Notes: generated from the letters alone by a model not told the origin. A stretch of 8,811 bases of DNA from Bacteroidota bacterium (GCA_023428865.1 JAEYWT010000220.1:1-8811); one strand, 5' to 3'; positions 1 through 7,566 are shown, numbered from the stretch's first letter. A program made the numbers and translations.

Positions 1-3000
1 GCACCATGTTGCTGTTCACCGTGGGTATGGGTTGCGGTGGGTTCGCGTAGATCCGGTTCATCGCATTGCCGCTGCCACCGAAGTTGCGGAACACCCCACA
101 GCTATAGTCGCTCACATTGGCAGGGTCGTCCTGAAGTTTCACCCGTGGGCATGAAGCGAGCACAGGGTCGATCTTGAACAGGCACGCTGCACCGAACGGA
201 AGGTTCACACCCGCTACACGGCTCCGCACACGCACGTTCAACAACATGTTCACCGGCAGATGCGGCGTGCCAGCACCATTGAACCAGCCATTCACCTTGA
301 AGTGGCATGCACGTGTGGCTCCGGAGCCAAAGCCATCACTGGTGGCGTGGTTCCGGAAGCGCCGGAAGCTGTAGGCACCATTGGGGTCAAAGAACCAGAA
401 CTCGTAACCACTGGTGGCGTTGGATACACCGAACTGCTCGCTCACCAATGGGTTCGCGACCGCAACGATGAATTTGTTGGCGACCCAATCCAGCTTGTCG
501 CAACTGCTGAAGATCAACTTGTCATCGCCCACCGGCACACAGAAACCACCGTTCTCATAAGTGCTCGCAAGGGCACTCTGCGCGCCGGTGTTGTAGTTGC
601 CGAAGTTGTCGATGATGCGACGACCGTTTGCGCCGCTTTCGCGCAACTGATACCCGCCGGTGATGCCACCACTAACGAATCCATCACCGCCTTCATCCAT
701 CACCCGCAGGCGATAACACCCGACAGGCAGGCAACAGTCCTCCGTCACCGGAGTGGTGATGCCATCGACGGGGATGCTCATCTGGCACACCACCTCATTG
801 GTGCCTTGTGCAAGGATCTCCCACGACACCTCACTGCTCAACGCGTCGGCCCGCACCTCCATCGTGAGGTTCTCCGTACAGGTGCTGCTGGGCACGCAGA
901 TACAGGTGCTATTCAGTGATCCCTCCATGAACCCTGCTCCCGGATCGGCGTCGCATGCCGAACCCACCTGACCCGCTTGGCTAGGGCAGGTATCGTTGCA
1001 ATCCGCAATGCCGTCACCATCCGTATCGGTATCAGCTATGCCACAGCCACATGCACCAGCGATCGTCTTCAATGGATCGTTCGGGCAGCCATCTTCCACG
1101 TCGCAGGCGCCATCGCCGTCCGTGTCCTGCAAAGTGCCCACGCATTGGCAACCCGGATCGACCACATCGTTGATCGTGCATACATCGTTGTCGTTGCAGG
1201 GAGCGCCCGGCACTAAGCCGCTGTTGCACACGAACGGCAGGGTGCTCTCGCCATCCGCCACGGTGAACTCACGGAATACCGTCACGCCCGTCGCGCTGCG
1301 TGTGTAAGGGTCGCTTCCCCCGGCAGCGCCCAGGGCCAAGGGCACCCAATCAGTGCCGTTGTAGCCGTGCAGGCCGCTGTTCGCCCGGCCGAAGTTTGCG
1401 CCTTCATCCGCTGCATTCCATTGCACTTGCACCGTGGCCTGGTTGCCTCCCGCGATCTGCTCGGTGATCACCCAGGTATGCTCCACTTGTTCGTTCACCA
1501 CCAAACCACCTGTGGGGGTTCCCGGTGTACTGTGATCGCTATATACGTCGTTCTGCACACGCGCACCAAAACGCTCGGCGGGGCCGCTGGTATGGCTCAA
1601 CGTCACCGGCAGGTAACTCGCACCCGTACCGATGGGGAAGGAATAACCCGACCCGCCTACGGGCAGGTTGCGGCGGAAGGACCCTGAACCGTTCGTGACG
1701 ATATGGTTGGTGGCATTGCCTCCCACAAGCCCCGCGAGCGTGGTGCTGCTCAGCACAAGATCGTTGTTGCCAAGCGATATCCTACCGTTGGCAAGGGTGA
1801 GCGTCCCTGTCACGGTTTGCGTTCCACCAAGCACAAGGCCATTGGCATTGTTCAGCACGAGGCTGGTGATGCTGCCAGTGCCGGTGAGCGTTTGAGGGCC
1901 AGTGCCACCGAACCGCAGGCTGGCCACCGCAATACTGCCATTGTTCGTGATGGATGCACCGGTGAAGTCCGACATGCTGCCGATCAAGCTTCCTCCCGCA
2001 GCGATAGTATAGGTCCCAGAGTTGCTGCCCGCAGCGAAGTGGTTGAAGGTGGCACCACCGGCGACGGTCAGGCTACCATTGTGGTTGAACACCGTGCTCT
2101 GGTTCACCTGACCAGCGTTCAGGTTGAAGGCACCCGCATTGTTGAACGGAACACAGCAACCGATGCCCTTGAGCGCGCTGTTGTTGATGTTGATGATGCC
2201 GGTGGCGGAGTTGTTCCAGGCCTGACCTCCAGCACCGTTGTTGGTGAACTGGCCGTTCGAAGTGCCGTTCACATGCAGTGTGCCCGTGTTGTTGAAGGTG
2301 GCGTTCGCGGAGTTCAGGTTCAGGTTGCCGTTGGTGACGGTAAGCGCACCGTTGTTCGTGAACTGTGCATTGACCGAGGCGTGGAAGATGGTGACCGCTC
2401 CAAGTACCGCGATGCTGCCATTGTTCGTGAGGTCCCTTACCTCATCCAGGTAGCCATTGATGGTCATCGTTCCGCTGTTCACCAGCGGGCTAGGCGCGCG
2501 CACATACGTGTTGCTGGTGAGCGTGCCCCCCGCCTGTATGCTGAGCGGCGCGAAAATGGCCGAACTACCGGCAGGTCCGTTCAGGGCGATGAGGCCACCC
2601 GAACCCACTACGACCGCTCCGCAACAACCCATACCCCCACAAGCAGACTGCATTGTATACGTGCCAAGTATCGTGGCATCGACCGCTGCAGCGCCATCGT
2701 TGAACGTATGACAGCCCGCCTGGCTGGTAAGCTGGGCACCTGCCTCAACAATGAGGTCGTCCATGGCAATGGAGCCCACCGCATCGGTGAGCGTAACGGT
2801 GTGTGCCGTACGCACGATGATCGCCGTGCTGGTGCTGGCGGTGGGATAGGTGGTGGCGGCCACCCAACCCAACCCATCGTGACGTTGCCACGTACTAGGG
2901 GCATGCCAATTCCCTGAAGTGATGCTACGGTAGTTGTCTAACTGCTGAGCTGCAGCCGAGGTCGAAAGGATCACACTGATCAGCACTAGGCCGACGAGGG

Positions 3001-3040
3001 AGCGTATCTTCCGCTGTGATCTCTTGGTGTTCTGTTCCAT
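1..3040 (-). CDS. Large secreted Cys-rich beta-repeat protein with thrombospondin-3-like repeats, probable T9SS cargo (C-terminus beyond window)
   Basis: The frame is open from ATG at 3038-3040 to the left edge: 1013 codons without a stop, so the C-terminus is missing. Residues 1-31 form a signal peptide (KRSQRKIR, then a hydrophobic core, then STSAAA before QQ). Residues ~40-105 hold SGNW..STW and a VRTAHTVTLTD segment, typical of the start of Bacteroidota beta-repeat exoproteins. Residues ~105-450 are Asn/Gly/Thr-rich repeats (TNNGSIAV, TNNGALTV, NHNGSLTV), probably a beta-helix or beta-sandwich stalk. An RRNLPVG..YSFPIGTG module follows at ~452-485. Residues ~600-715 are Cys-rich and carry two thrombospondin-3-like repeats, DTDGDGACD (~638) and DTDGDGIAD (~669), likely to bind Ca2+. 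From ~718 on there is another Cys-rich module (DCCLPVGCYRLRVMDEGGDGF; CDKLDWVANKF; FWFFDPNGAYSFRRF; LLNVRVRSRV) that I cannot name. The upstream gene is 98 bp away. A T9SS sorting tail is expected beyond the edge (inference). Function unknown; surface adhesion is one guess. Confidence 0.9.
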   Translation of the reverse strand, partial: MEQNTKRSQRKIRSLVGLVLISVILSTSAAAQQLDNYRSITSGNWHAPSTWQRHDGLGWVAATTYPTASTSTAIIVRTAHTVTLTDAVGSIAMDDLIVEAGAQLTSQAGCHTFNDGAAAVDATILGTYTMQSACGGMGCCGAVVVGSGGLIALNGPAGSSAIFAPLSIQAGGTLTSNTYVRAPSPLVNSGTMTINGYLDEVRDLTNNGSIAVLGAVTIFHASVNAQFTNNGALTVTNGNLNLNSANATFNNTGTLHVNGTSNGQFTNNGAGGQAWNNSATGIININNSALKGIGCCVPFNNAGAFNLNAGQVNQSTVFNHNGSLTVAGGATFNHFAAGSNSGTYTIAAGGSLIGSMSDFTGASITNNGSIAVASLRFGGTGPQTLTGTGSITSLVLNNANGLVLGGTQTVTGTLTLANGRISLGNNDLVLSSTTLAGLVGGNATNHIVTNGSGSFRRNLPVGGSGYSFPIGTGASYLPVTLSHTSGPAERFGARVQNDVYSDHSTPGTPTGGLVVNEQVEHTWVITEQIAGGNQATVQVQWNAADEGANFGRANSGLHGYNGTDWVPLALGAAGGSDPYTRSATGVTVFREFTVADGESTLPFVCNSGLVPGAPCNDNDVCTINDVVDPGCQCVGTLQDTDGDGACDVEDGCPNDPLKTIAGACGCGIADTDTDGDGIADCNDTCPSQAGQVGSACDADPGAGFMEGSLNSTCICVPSSTCTENLTMEVRADALSSEVSWEILAQGTNEVVCQMSIPVDGITTPVTEDCCLPVGCYRLRVMDEGGDGFVSGGITGGYQLRESGANGRRIIDNFGNYNTGAQSALASTYENGGFCVPVGDDKLIFSSCDKLDWVANKFIVAVANPLVSEQFGVSNATSGYEFWFFDPNGAYSFRRFRNHATSDGFGSGATRACHFKVNGWFNGAGTPHLPVNMLLNVRVRSRVAGVNLPFGAACLFKIDPVLASCPRVKLQDDPANVSDYSCGVFRNFGGSGNAMNRIYANPPQPIPTVNSNMV

Positions 3041-3070
3041 GGTGTTGAGGTGGTTTGGTCGATCGTCTTC

Positions 3071-3082
3071 GGTCCGTGGACC
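3071..3082. promoter_or_regulatory. Short palindrome GGTCCGTGGACC upstream of the large secreted protein gene
   Basis: The site is GGTCC-GT-GGACC, two perfect 5-bp arms around a 2-bp centre, extendable outward with one mismatch. It lies 31 bp upstream of the ATG. On the minus strand a T-run comes just before it. It could be an operator-like site or a small 5' UTR hairpin (GGUC stem with CACG loop). A palindrome this short can arise by chance. Confidence 0.25.
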
Positions 3083-3109
3083 AAAAAGCGGTTGGTGATC
3101 GAGTAGCTT

Positions 3110-3128
3110 ACAATACTGGGAAGCCATG
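3110..3128 (-). promoter_or_regulatory. Copy 1 of a 19-bp intergenic motif shared by three secreted-protein genes
   Basis: Plus-strand sequence ACAATACTGGGAAGCCATG. It matches the motif at 5210-5228 at 17 of 19 positions and the one at 6672-6690 at 14 of 19. It lies 10 bp after the stop codon of the upstream gene and 69 bp before the next ATG. In coding direction it reads CATGGCTTCCCAGTATTGT. Role unknown: it could be a promoter or activator site for co-regulated exported proteins, or a 3' end signal. Confidence 0.45.
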
Positions 3129-3138
3129 CATCCGGGCC

Positions 3139-5154
3139 CTATCGCACGAAGTGCAGCACCGACCGTTCTGTACCGTAGTGCACGCAGAGGTGGTAGTTAC
3201 CCGGGGCAAGCGCATCCAATTCCGATAGCGCCATGGTGTGCGCTCCTGGCTGTAGAACACCAGCCTTCAACGGACCTATCACCGACCGACCGACGGCATC
3301 GATGGCATATACCTCCACCATCGTTGCAGTGGCCAAGGTGAAACGCAATTCCGTACGCGCATCCACTGGCATGGGCACCAAAGCAAGACCTTGAGAAGAT
3401 CCATCGCGTTCGGTGACACTAACGTTCAACACCATGTACGGTGGAGAGACAACAGCGCATCCGTTGGACGGATCGGTGACCACCACCGTGTAGCTTCCGT
3501 TCTGTGTGATGGTCAATTCTTCGGTGGTCGCTCCCGGGATGGGTTCATCGTCCACGTACCATTGGATATCACCCAACGCAAAGGCATAGAGCATATCCTC
3601 GAATTGTTCGATCAATGGGATGGGCGGCGCCAGGTATGCGCTCACCACCACGGTGTCGCGATCGGTGCAGCCTTGTGCATCGGTGATGTGGACGCGGTAA
3701 CTTCCTGCGGTGTTCACTGTGATGGTCTGCGTGGTGCCCACGGCGGTGGTGGCGCGAAACCATTGGTAGGTGGCGCCTTCGCTGCCTGCATCCAACTCCA
3801 CGCTCTCGCCCGGGCAGAAACCCCGATCCGCACCGGCATCGGCGAACAGGCCCGCGCTCGGGTCCGGTGTCAGCTTCACCATCACCATATCGTTGGCATT
3901 CGCACGACCGTAGAGCAGCACGCGCCCGTTCTCCAGCGGAAGGCCACCACGTACCCCCATGTCGGCAATGAGCTGTGGTACGGTGTATATGCCGTTGGTG
4001 CCGAAGGTGGGCACCACTTGTCCTTGGGCATCGCGTTTCACGATGTAGGAGATCTGGTTGTCGCGATTGCCGAACTGATAGGATGCACCATCGGACCCAA
4101 CGAACAGTCCATAGGCGAATTCATTCCCTGCACCGGGATCAACCGCGCTGATGCCGCCGGTACCGTAGGTGCCGTCCAAGGTGCCATCCGCTGTAACGCG
4201 GAAGGTGACGTATCGGAACTCCGGGTTCTGCGCGGTGCATCCCACAAGGATGCTTCCATCGGCCAGCAACTCCCCGCGATGTTGTGGACCACCTTCGTAG
4301 ATGCGGATACCGGGCAAAGCATATCCACCATTCCCAAAGCCACTGAACAAATTCCCGTTCATGTCGAAGCGTACCAGCAGCATTTCGCGCGGCTGTCCGA
4401 ACACAGGCGCCACACTACCGATCACCAACACACTACTATCGGCCAGCAACAAGGCGTCGTGTACCGTGGGCTGGTAGGGTTCACCACCCAGGTTGGTCCA
4501 CGTCTTGCCATCACCGCTGTAGCTCGCATCCAACGAGCCGTTCTCCAGAAAGCGCATCAACCCAAGACCGAAGAACCCACCGTTGATGTTGGCACCGGAG
4601 GTACCCGCCGCATAGAAACGACCTCCGTTCAGCGGGATGATCGCACTGTGGAGGCCACTGCTCAACGCATCGAATCGGTCCGTGCGCCAACCCGTACCGT
4701 TCATGGTGAGGTCCGCAGTGCCGTCGGCATTGAAGCGATACACCGCGCCCACCTGCTGGCTGAGCGAATTGTCCGGCGCGTTCTGCCCACAAGCGAGTAT
4801 CTTGCCGTTGGGTAGCACCACCATGTCGCGCAAGATGCTGCGCCCATCGAAGATGTGACCGATGCTGCCTGCATTGCCGAAGCTGGCATCGAGCTTGCCA
4901 CATACGGTATCCATCTTCACCAGGGAGATGTGCATGCAATTGCACTTGATGTCATAGCCGCCACCCGCCAACAACACCTGTCCATCTGGAAGCCAGGTAT
5001 GGTTAGTGGCTATGTCCTCTCCGCCCAGGATGTTCAACGACGCGGCACCGAGGTTGGCACCGAACATCGGCGCGGGCGATAGCGCTTGGCCATTTGATCG
5101 ATCCGCGAACAACAGCGCGGTACAGAGTACGATCGGGTAAGTGATCCTTCGCAT
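3139..5154 (-). CDS. Secreted delta-60 repeat protein with Ig-like domains and T9SS-like C-terminal domain
   Basis: A complete 671-aa protein. The ATG at 5152-5154 is followed at once by a signal peptide (MRRITYPIVLCTALLFADRS, cleavage near NG/Q at 22-23). Residues ~45-430 carry about six delta-60-type units. These combine LPDGQVLLAGG / LPNGKILACG strands with LDASFGNAGSI, LDASYSGDG, LDGTYGTGG and PTFGTNG signatures, a beta-propeller-like fold common in secreted Bacteroidota proteins. Residues ~432-510 (ADAGADRGFCPGESVELDAG ... YQWF) and ~510-580 (IQWYVDDEPIPGAT ... SYTVVVTDPSNGC) are two Ig/PKD-like domains. Residues ~585-671 resemble a T9SS type A sorting domain (ALVPMPVDARTELRF, then LAPGNYHLCVHYGTERSVLHFVR), though the usual PNP is PMP here. 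The likely route is Sec export, then T9SS across the outer membrane to the surface or medium. The biochemical role is unknown; the family has no assigned activity. Confidence 0.92.
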   Translation of the reverse strand: MRRITYPIVLCTALLFADRSNGQALSPAPMFGANLGAASLNILGGEDIATNHTWLPDGQVLLAGGGYDIKCNCMHISLVKMDTVCGKLDASFGNAGSIGHIFDGRSILRDMVVLPNGKILACGQNAPDNSLSQQVGAVYRFNADGTADLTMNGTGWRTDRFDALSSGLHSAIIPLNGGRFYAAGTSGANINGGFFGLGLMRFLENGSLDASYSGDGKTWTNLGGEPYQPTVHDALLLADSSVLVIGSVAPVFGQPREMLLVRFDMNGNLFSGFGNGGYALPGIRIYEGGPQHRGELLADGSILVGCTAQNPEFRYVTFRVTADGTLDGTYGTGGISAVDPGAGNEFAYGLFVGSDGASYQFGNRDNQISYIVKRDAQGQVVPTFGTNGIYTVPQLIADMGVRGGLPLENGRVLLYGRANANDMVMVKLTPDPSAGLFADAGADRGFCPGESVELDAGSEGATYQWFRATTAVGTTQTITVNTAGSYRVHITDAQGCTDRDTVVVSAYLAPPIPLIEQFEDMLYAFALGDIQWYVDDEPIPGATTEELTITQNGSYTVVVTDPSNGCAVVSPPYMVLNVSVTERDGSSQGLALVPMPVDARTELRFTLATATMVEVYAIDAVGRSVIGPLKAGVLQPGAHTMALSELDALAPGNYHLCVHYGTERSVLHFVR

Positions 5155-5249
5155 GGTGATGGTGGGGTTGGAATATGTGCTACAAACCTTCCGCTAAGCC
5201 TCCACCACCACAATACCGGGAAACCATGATATCGTAGGTCACGGTCGCC
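5155..5249 (-). promoter_or_regulatory. Intergenic 5' region of the delta-60 protein gene
   Basis: A 95-bp gap between the stop of the frameshifted secreted-protein gene and the ATG of the delta-60 gene. In coding direction it contains the second copy of the shared 19-bp motif (5210-5228), then a G-rich run, an AAGGTTTGTAGC stretch and an AC-rich leader ending in CACC before ATG. There is no Shine-Dalgarno sequence and no clear hairpin terminator. Confidence 0.35.
5210..5228 (-). promoter_or_regulatory. Copy 2 of the 19-bp intergenic motif
   Basis: Plus-strand sequence ACAATACCGGGAAACCATG. It is 17 of 19 identical to copy 1 and 15 of 19 to copy 3. It lies 21 bp after the preceding stop codon and 55 bp before the delta-60 gene ATG. 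In coding direction it reads CATGGTTTCCCGGTATTGT. The ATTGT end and the CATGG start are invariant in all three copies. Confidence 0.45.
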
Positions 5250-6637
5250 TCAGAGCCGATGCACCCGAGCGGAGCCTACCATCCGACCGTACCGGTCCAC
5301 CACGGAACACGTGTAGGTGCCCGGCGCCAGTGCTGAAAGATCCATCCCCGTGGGCTGCGACCCCTCGGCCAAGGTCGTTCGGTACACCATTCTCCCGTGC
5401 ACATCCTTCACCACTACAACGAGCGGCCCTACTTCCGATCGCATCTGCAATGCATGCAATTCCACCAAGCCTTTGGTGGGGTTAGGCCATGCGATGACCG
5501 TGTTATCCTCCTCCGTACATGCCGCCGCCACCATGGTCTGGAACAGCTCCTGCATACCATCATGATCCACTTGGCGCAGGCGGTAGTAGCGCGCATTGGT
5601 GAAGAACGCATCATCATCACGCCAGGCATATTCGACCCGGTGCTGGCTATGACCTGCGGCAGGTATTTCACCCACGGCATGCCAAGTGAACGCATCGGCA
5701 CTGCGCTCCACGATGAAATGGCTGCTGTTGCGCTCACTGGCCGTAGCCCAATGCAACACCGCTCGGCCTTGTTCACAGATCGCATCGCAGTACAGGAGCT
5801 TTACCGGCAACACCACCGGGCATGGCTGTTGCCAGATACAGAATGCATTCCATGTGCGCAGCGAAGCGTTGTAGAGCCACACGCGACCGTTGGCATAACT
5901 GAACCGGTACTGACTGGCCGTTACCGCAGTGGAGGGCAACTGGCTCATGCCCGTGAAAACCCCATCGCTCCGCCGGAACAGCAGCACGCGTTTCGCTGAA
6001 TAGTCCAGCAGACCGATCTCGTAGCCGGCCTGGCCCGTGTAGATCAGGGCGTTCGAATTCACCGACGAAAGTGATGTACCCGTGAGAGGAATGGTAGCCG
6101 CAAGCGCAGCCGTAGTGCGGTCGTACACATAGAGGCTCGACGCATTGTAGAACAACACCGTGTTGGTGTTCCAGTCATAGGCTCCTACCGCCTGAGCGGC
6201 GGGTTGGTTGGGCCCGGTGAACAAGATGTAAGGCGCGCCGGTCGTCGTGGCCTGGCAGCTACCATCCACTGGCACCGTATACCAGCCTCCGCTGGAAGAG
6301 AGGTTGCACTCCACTTGCCCGGTGTTCGGTTCCACCAAGCGCCACGCATATCCACGCCGGTAGTCGTTTGGAAGGTACTCGCTCCTCCAGTGGCATTCCA
6401 CGTTTCCAAGGTGAAGGTGGCGTTGCCGGAACGCAGCGAATGATACCTGCTGCACACAGGGTTCCACACCACCGATGATGCATTCGTTACCGTGGCCGCC
6501 ACGAATTCCAGCGAATCGGCCAACAGGGTCGCTGTGGCGGCAGGGGTCAATTGGCCACATAGCGGCGATATACCCACCCATACAGCCACCGCCACGCCTA
6601 TGGCATGCCGAATGCGCGCGGTAATAGGGGCTTGCAT
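5250..6637 (-). pseudogene. Secreted T9SS type A sorting-domain protein, broken by a single -1 frameshift
   Basis: The gene is split over two frames. Frame 1 starts at ATG 6635-6637 with a signal peptide (MQAPITARIRHAIGVAVAVW, then ISPLCG/Q), and sensible sequence continues through SGNATFTLETWNATGG. Near 6340-6375 sense moves to the -1 frame (YAWRLVEPNTGQVECNLSS) and runs to TGA at 5250-5252. One missing base restores a protein of 462 aa. Residue numbers below are for that restored protein. Up to ~275 it is a beta-rich ectodomain with repeated YDWNTNTVLFYNASSLYVYD-like strands. Residues ~275-372 are the common FN3-like linker (LPVKLLYCDA ... LHWATASERNSSHFIVERS ... YYRLRQVDHDG). Residues ~380-462 are a canonical type A tail (IAWPNPTKGLVELH ... 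MDLSALAPGTYTCSVVDRYG). The longer uninterrupted frame starting at 6689 is rejected as the true start: its first ~110 residues are His/Cys/Arg/Trp-rich and lack a signal peptide. The break may be a sequencing indel or a real mutation. Confidence 0.82.
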
Positions 6638-6671
6638 GGCCCCACAAAACACCCCCGTTCAGCCGCGCCGC

Positions 6672-6690
6672 ACAATCATGGAAAACCATG
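6672..6690 (-). promoter_or_regulatory. Copy 3 of the 19-bp intergenic motif
   Basis: Plus-strand sequence ACAATCATGGAAAACCATG. It shares 14 of 19 positions with copy 1 and 15 of 19 with copy 2. It lies 8 bp after the stop of the small hypothetical gene and 34 bp before the preferred ATG of the frameshifted gene. This copy is also part of a palindrome, TCATGG-AAAA-CCATGA (6676-6691), which the other two copies lack. Confidence 0.4.
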
Positions 6691-6691
6691 A
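6676..6691. repeat. Inverted repeat TCATGG-AAAA-CCATGA
   Basis: Perfect 6-bp arms with a 4-base loop, 7 bp after the stop codon of the small hypothetical gene. As an RNA it makes a weak hairpin without a following T-run on the minus strand, so it is not a convincing rho-independent terminator. A protein-binding site is equally possible. Confidence 0.3.
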
Positions 6692-6698
6692 AAATGTA

Positions 6699-7100
6699 CT
6701 ACCCCAACTCGATACGACCCTCGTTCAACTCCACCGATACCAGATCGAACCGATACACGTAGCTGCGCTCCGGTGCATCGGGGAAGAGCCGGTTGACCCA
6801 GCTGGTGCGCGCACAACTCCACGGCACGCTCTTGCGCCAACTCCACAACCAATCGGCCTGGAACTCGATGGTGCCGCGGTCCTCGATGCGCTGCAGCGGA
6901 CGCAACAAGAGGTTGCCGAAGAGTATGCGCTCGATCTCGGCCACCTGCGCTTCGTAGGCCATGTCGATGATGATGTAAGCGAACTTGTCCGGACGCACCA
7001 CTTCGGCAGCACGCAGTACCGGGCACAGCTGGGTGATGCGGTCCAGGGTATCGGCCCACTCGGCTTGTACGGCTGCGAACGAGAGCATGGTATGTGGCAT
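6699..7100 (-). CDS. Small hypothetical protein
   Basis: I do not recognise this protein. The frame is open from 7178, but the first residues of that version (SSADRRKNRHMLLCLPNPIC) look like upstream untranslated sequence. Likely starts are ATG 7098-7100 (133 aa, MPHTMLSFAAVQ) or ATG 7086-7088 (129 aa, MLSFAAVQAEWADTL); no Shine-Dalgarno sequence separates them. From the second start the protein looks soluble, with no signal peptide or membrane segment. It shows an amphipathic helical N-terminal half (AEWADTLDRITQL, EAQVAEIERILFG), a hydrophobic strand FAYIIIDMAY, a Trp-rich middle (FQADWLWSWRKSVPWSC) and a beta-like end (YVYRFDLVSVELNEGRIEL). The stop is TAG at 6699-6701. It shares strand with the secreted-protein genes but is itself probably cytoplasmic, so a functional link is doubtful. 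Confidence 0.7.
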   Translation of the reverse strand: MPHTMLSFAAVQAEWADTLDRITQLCPVLRAAEVVRPDKFAYIIIDMAYEAQVAEIERILFGNLLLRPLQRIEDRGTIEFQADWLWSWRKSVPWSCARTSWVNRLFPDAPERSYVYRFDLVSVELNEGRIELG

Positions 7101-7225
7101 GGGGAAACAGATGGGGTTGGGTAGGCAGAGCAGCATGTGTCGGTTTTTTCGTCGATCGGCGGACGATAATATAGTCATGGCGCGCTATTCACCATTACCA
7201 CGGCACATTTTTTTGACCGGATGGA
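7101..7225. other. Non-coding stretch between the small hypothetical gene and the repeat array
   Basis: I see no gene here. It contains two T-runs on the plus strand (around 7144-7149 and 7208-7214), an AT-rich patch ATAATATAG (7167-7175) and a weak TCGTC/GACGA inverted repeat. The minus-strand promoter of the small hypothetical gene probably lies here, but no recognisable TAnnTTTG box is present. Confidence 0.3.
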
Positions 7226-7241
7226 TCGCAGGGGCTCAGTT

Positions 7242-7326
7242 GAACCACGGATACACACGGATGAACACGGATGGAAGGTCCATGCTCGCGCTTATCCGTG
7301 TGGATCAGTGTCCTTCTGTGGTGAAG
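7242..7326. repeat. Hairpin unit 1 of the array
   Basis: Left-arm heptamers CACGGAT lie at 7246, 7256 and 7266. Right-arm counterparts lie at 7294 (ATCCGTG, 7/7 match), 7304 (ATCAGTG, 6/7) and 7314 (TTCTGTG, 5/7). Pairing gives a stem of roughly 30 bp with a loop at 7273-7293. Pairing is best next to the loop. Confidence 0.85.
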
Positions 7327-7362
7327 CACGCCATACCACTACTCTTCGGGTGGGGCGCAAGT

Positions 7363-7446
7363 GAACCACCGATACACACGGATGAACACGGATGGAATGA
7401 CCATGCTCCCGCTTTTCCGTGTGATGAGTGTGCATCTGTGGTGTAG
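7363..7446. repeat. Hairpin unit 2 of the array
   Basis: The left arm GAACCACCGATACACACGG with GATGAACACGGATGG pairs imperfectly with a right arm containing TTCCGTG (7415), ATGAGTG (7424) and ATCTGTG (7434). One base is lost between the first two right-arm heptamers, so they are spaced 9 instead of 10. Confidence 0.85.
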
Positions 7447-7482
7447 CACTCCATACCACTGCTGTTCGCAGGGGGCTCAGTT

Positions 7483-7566
7483 GAATCACAGATACACACG
7501 GATGAACACTGATGGAAAGTCTATGCTCGCGTATTTCCTTGTGATCCGTGTGCATCCGTGGTGAAG
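7483..7566. repeat. Hairpin unit 3 of the array
   Basis: Left-arm heptamers read CACAGAT, CACGGAT and CACTGAT. The right arm reads TTCCTTG (7535), ATCCGTG (7544) and ATCCGTG (7554). Here the middle of the stem pairs perfectly and the loop-proximal part is decayed, the reverse of unit 1. Changes are not compensated on the other arm. Confidence 0.85.

Larger units (their letters stand above)
3041..3138 (-). promoter_or_regulatory. Intergenic 5' region of the large secreted protein gene
   Basis: This 98-bp gap lies between the stop of the delta-60 protein gene and the start of the next gene. In coding direction it holds the shared 19-bp motif (3110-3128), then a short T-run followed by the near-palindrome GGTCCACGGACC (3071-3082). 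It ends in a pyrimidine/A-rich stretch before ATG with no Shine-Dalgarno sequence, which is normal for Bacteroidota. I see no convincing TAnnTTTG promoter box and no strong terminator hairpin, so whether this gene has its own promoter is undecided. Confidence 0.4.

Noticed and set aside
1703..2917. 404-codon plus-strand frame opposite the large exoprotein gene
   Set aside because: It is antisense to a minus-strand frame that has a signal peptide and recognisable domains, and its own composition is not protein-like.
3391..4815. 474-codon plus-strand frame opposite the delta-60 gene
   Set aside because: It is His/Arg/Gly-rich with no domain, lying entirely within a well-supported minus-strand gene. 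Such shadows are common in GC-rich DNA.
6340..6375. Programmed -1 ribosomal frameshift
   Set aside because: No slippery heptamer lies in the region where the frames exchange, and this protein type has no known need for frameshifting.
6360..6689. N-terminal part of the uninterrupted 479-codon frame from 6689
   Set aside because: The first ~110 residues are rich in His, Cys, Arg and Trp without a signal peptide, while the overlapping frame from 6637 has a proper signal peptide and exoprotein-like sequence.
7140..7175. Rho-independent terminator at the T-run with the TCGTC/GACGA inverted repeat
   Set aside because: On the plus strand the T-run precedes the stem instead of following it. On the minus strand the stem is only 5 bp and is followed by A, not T.
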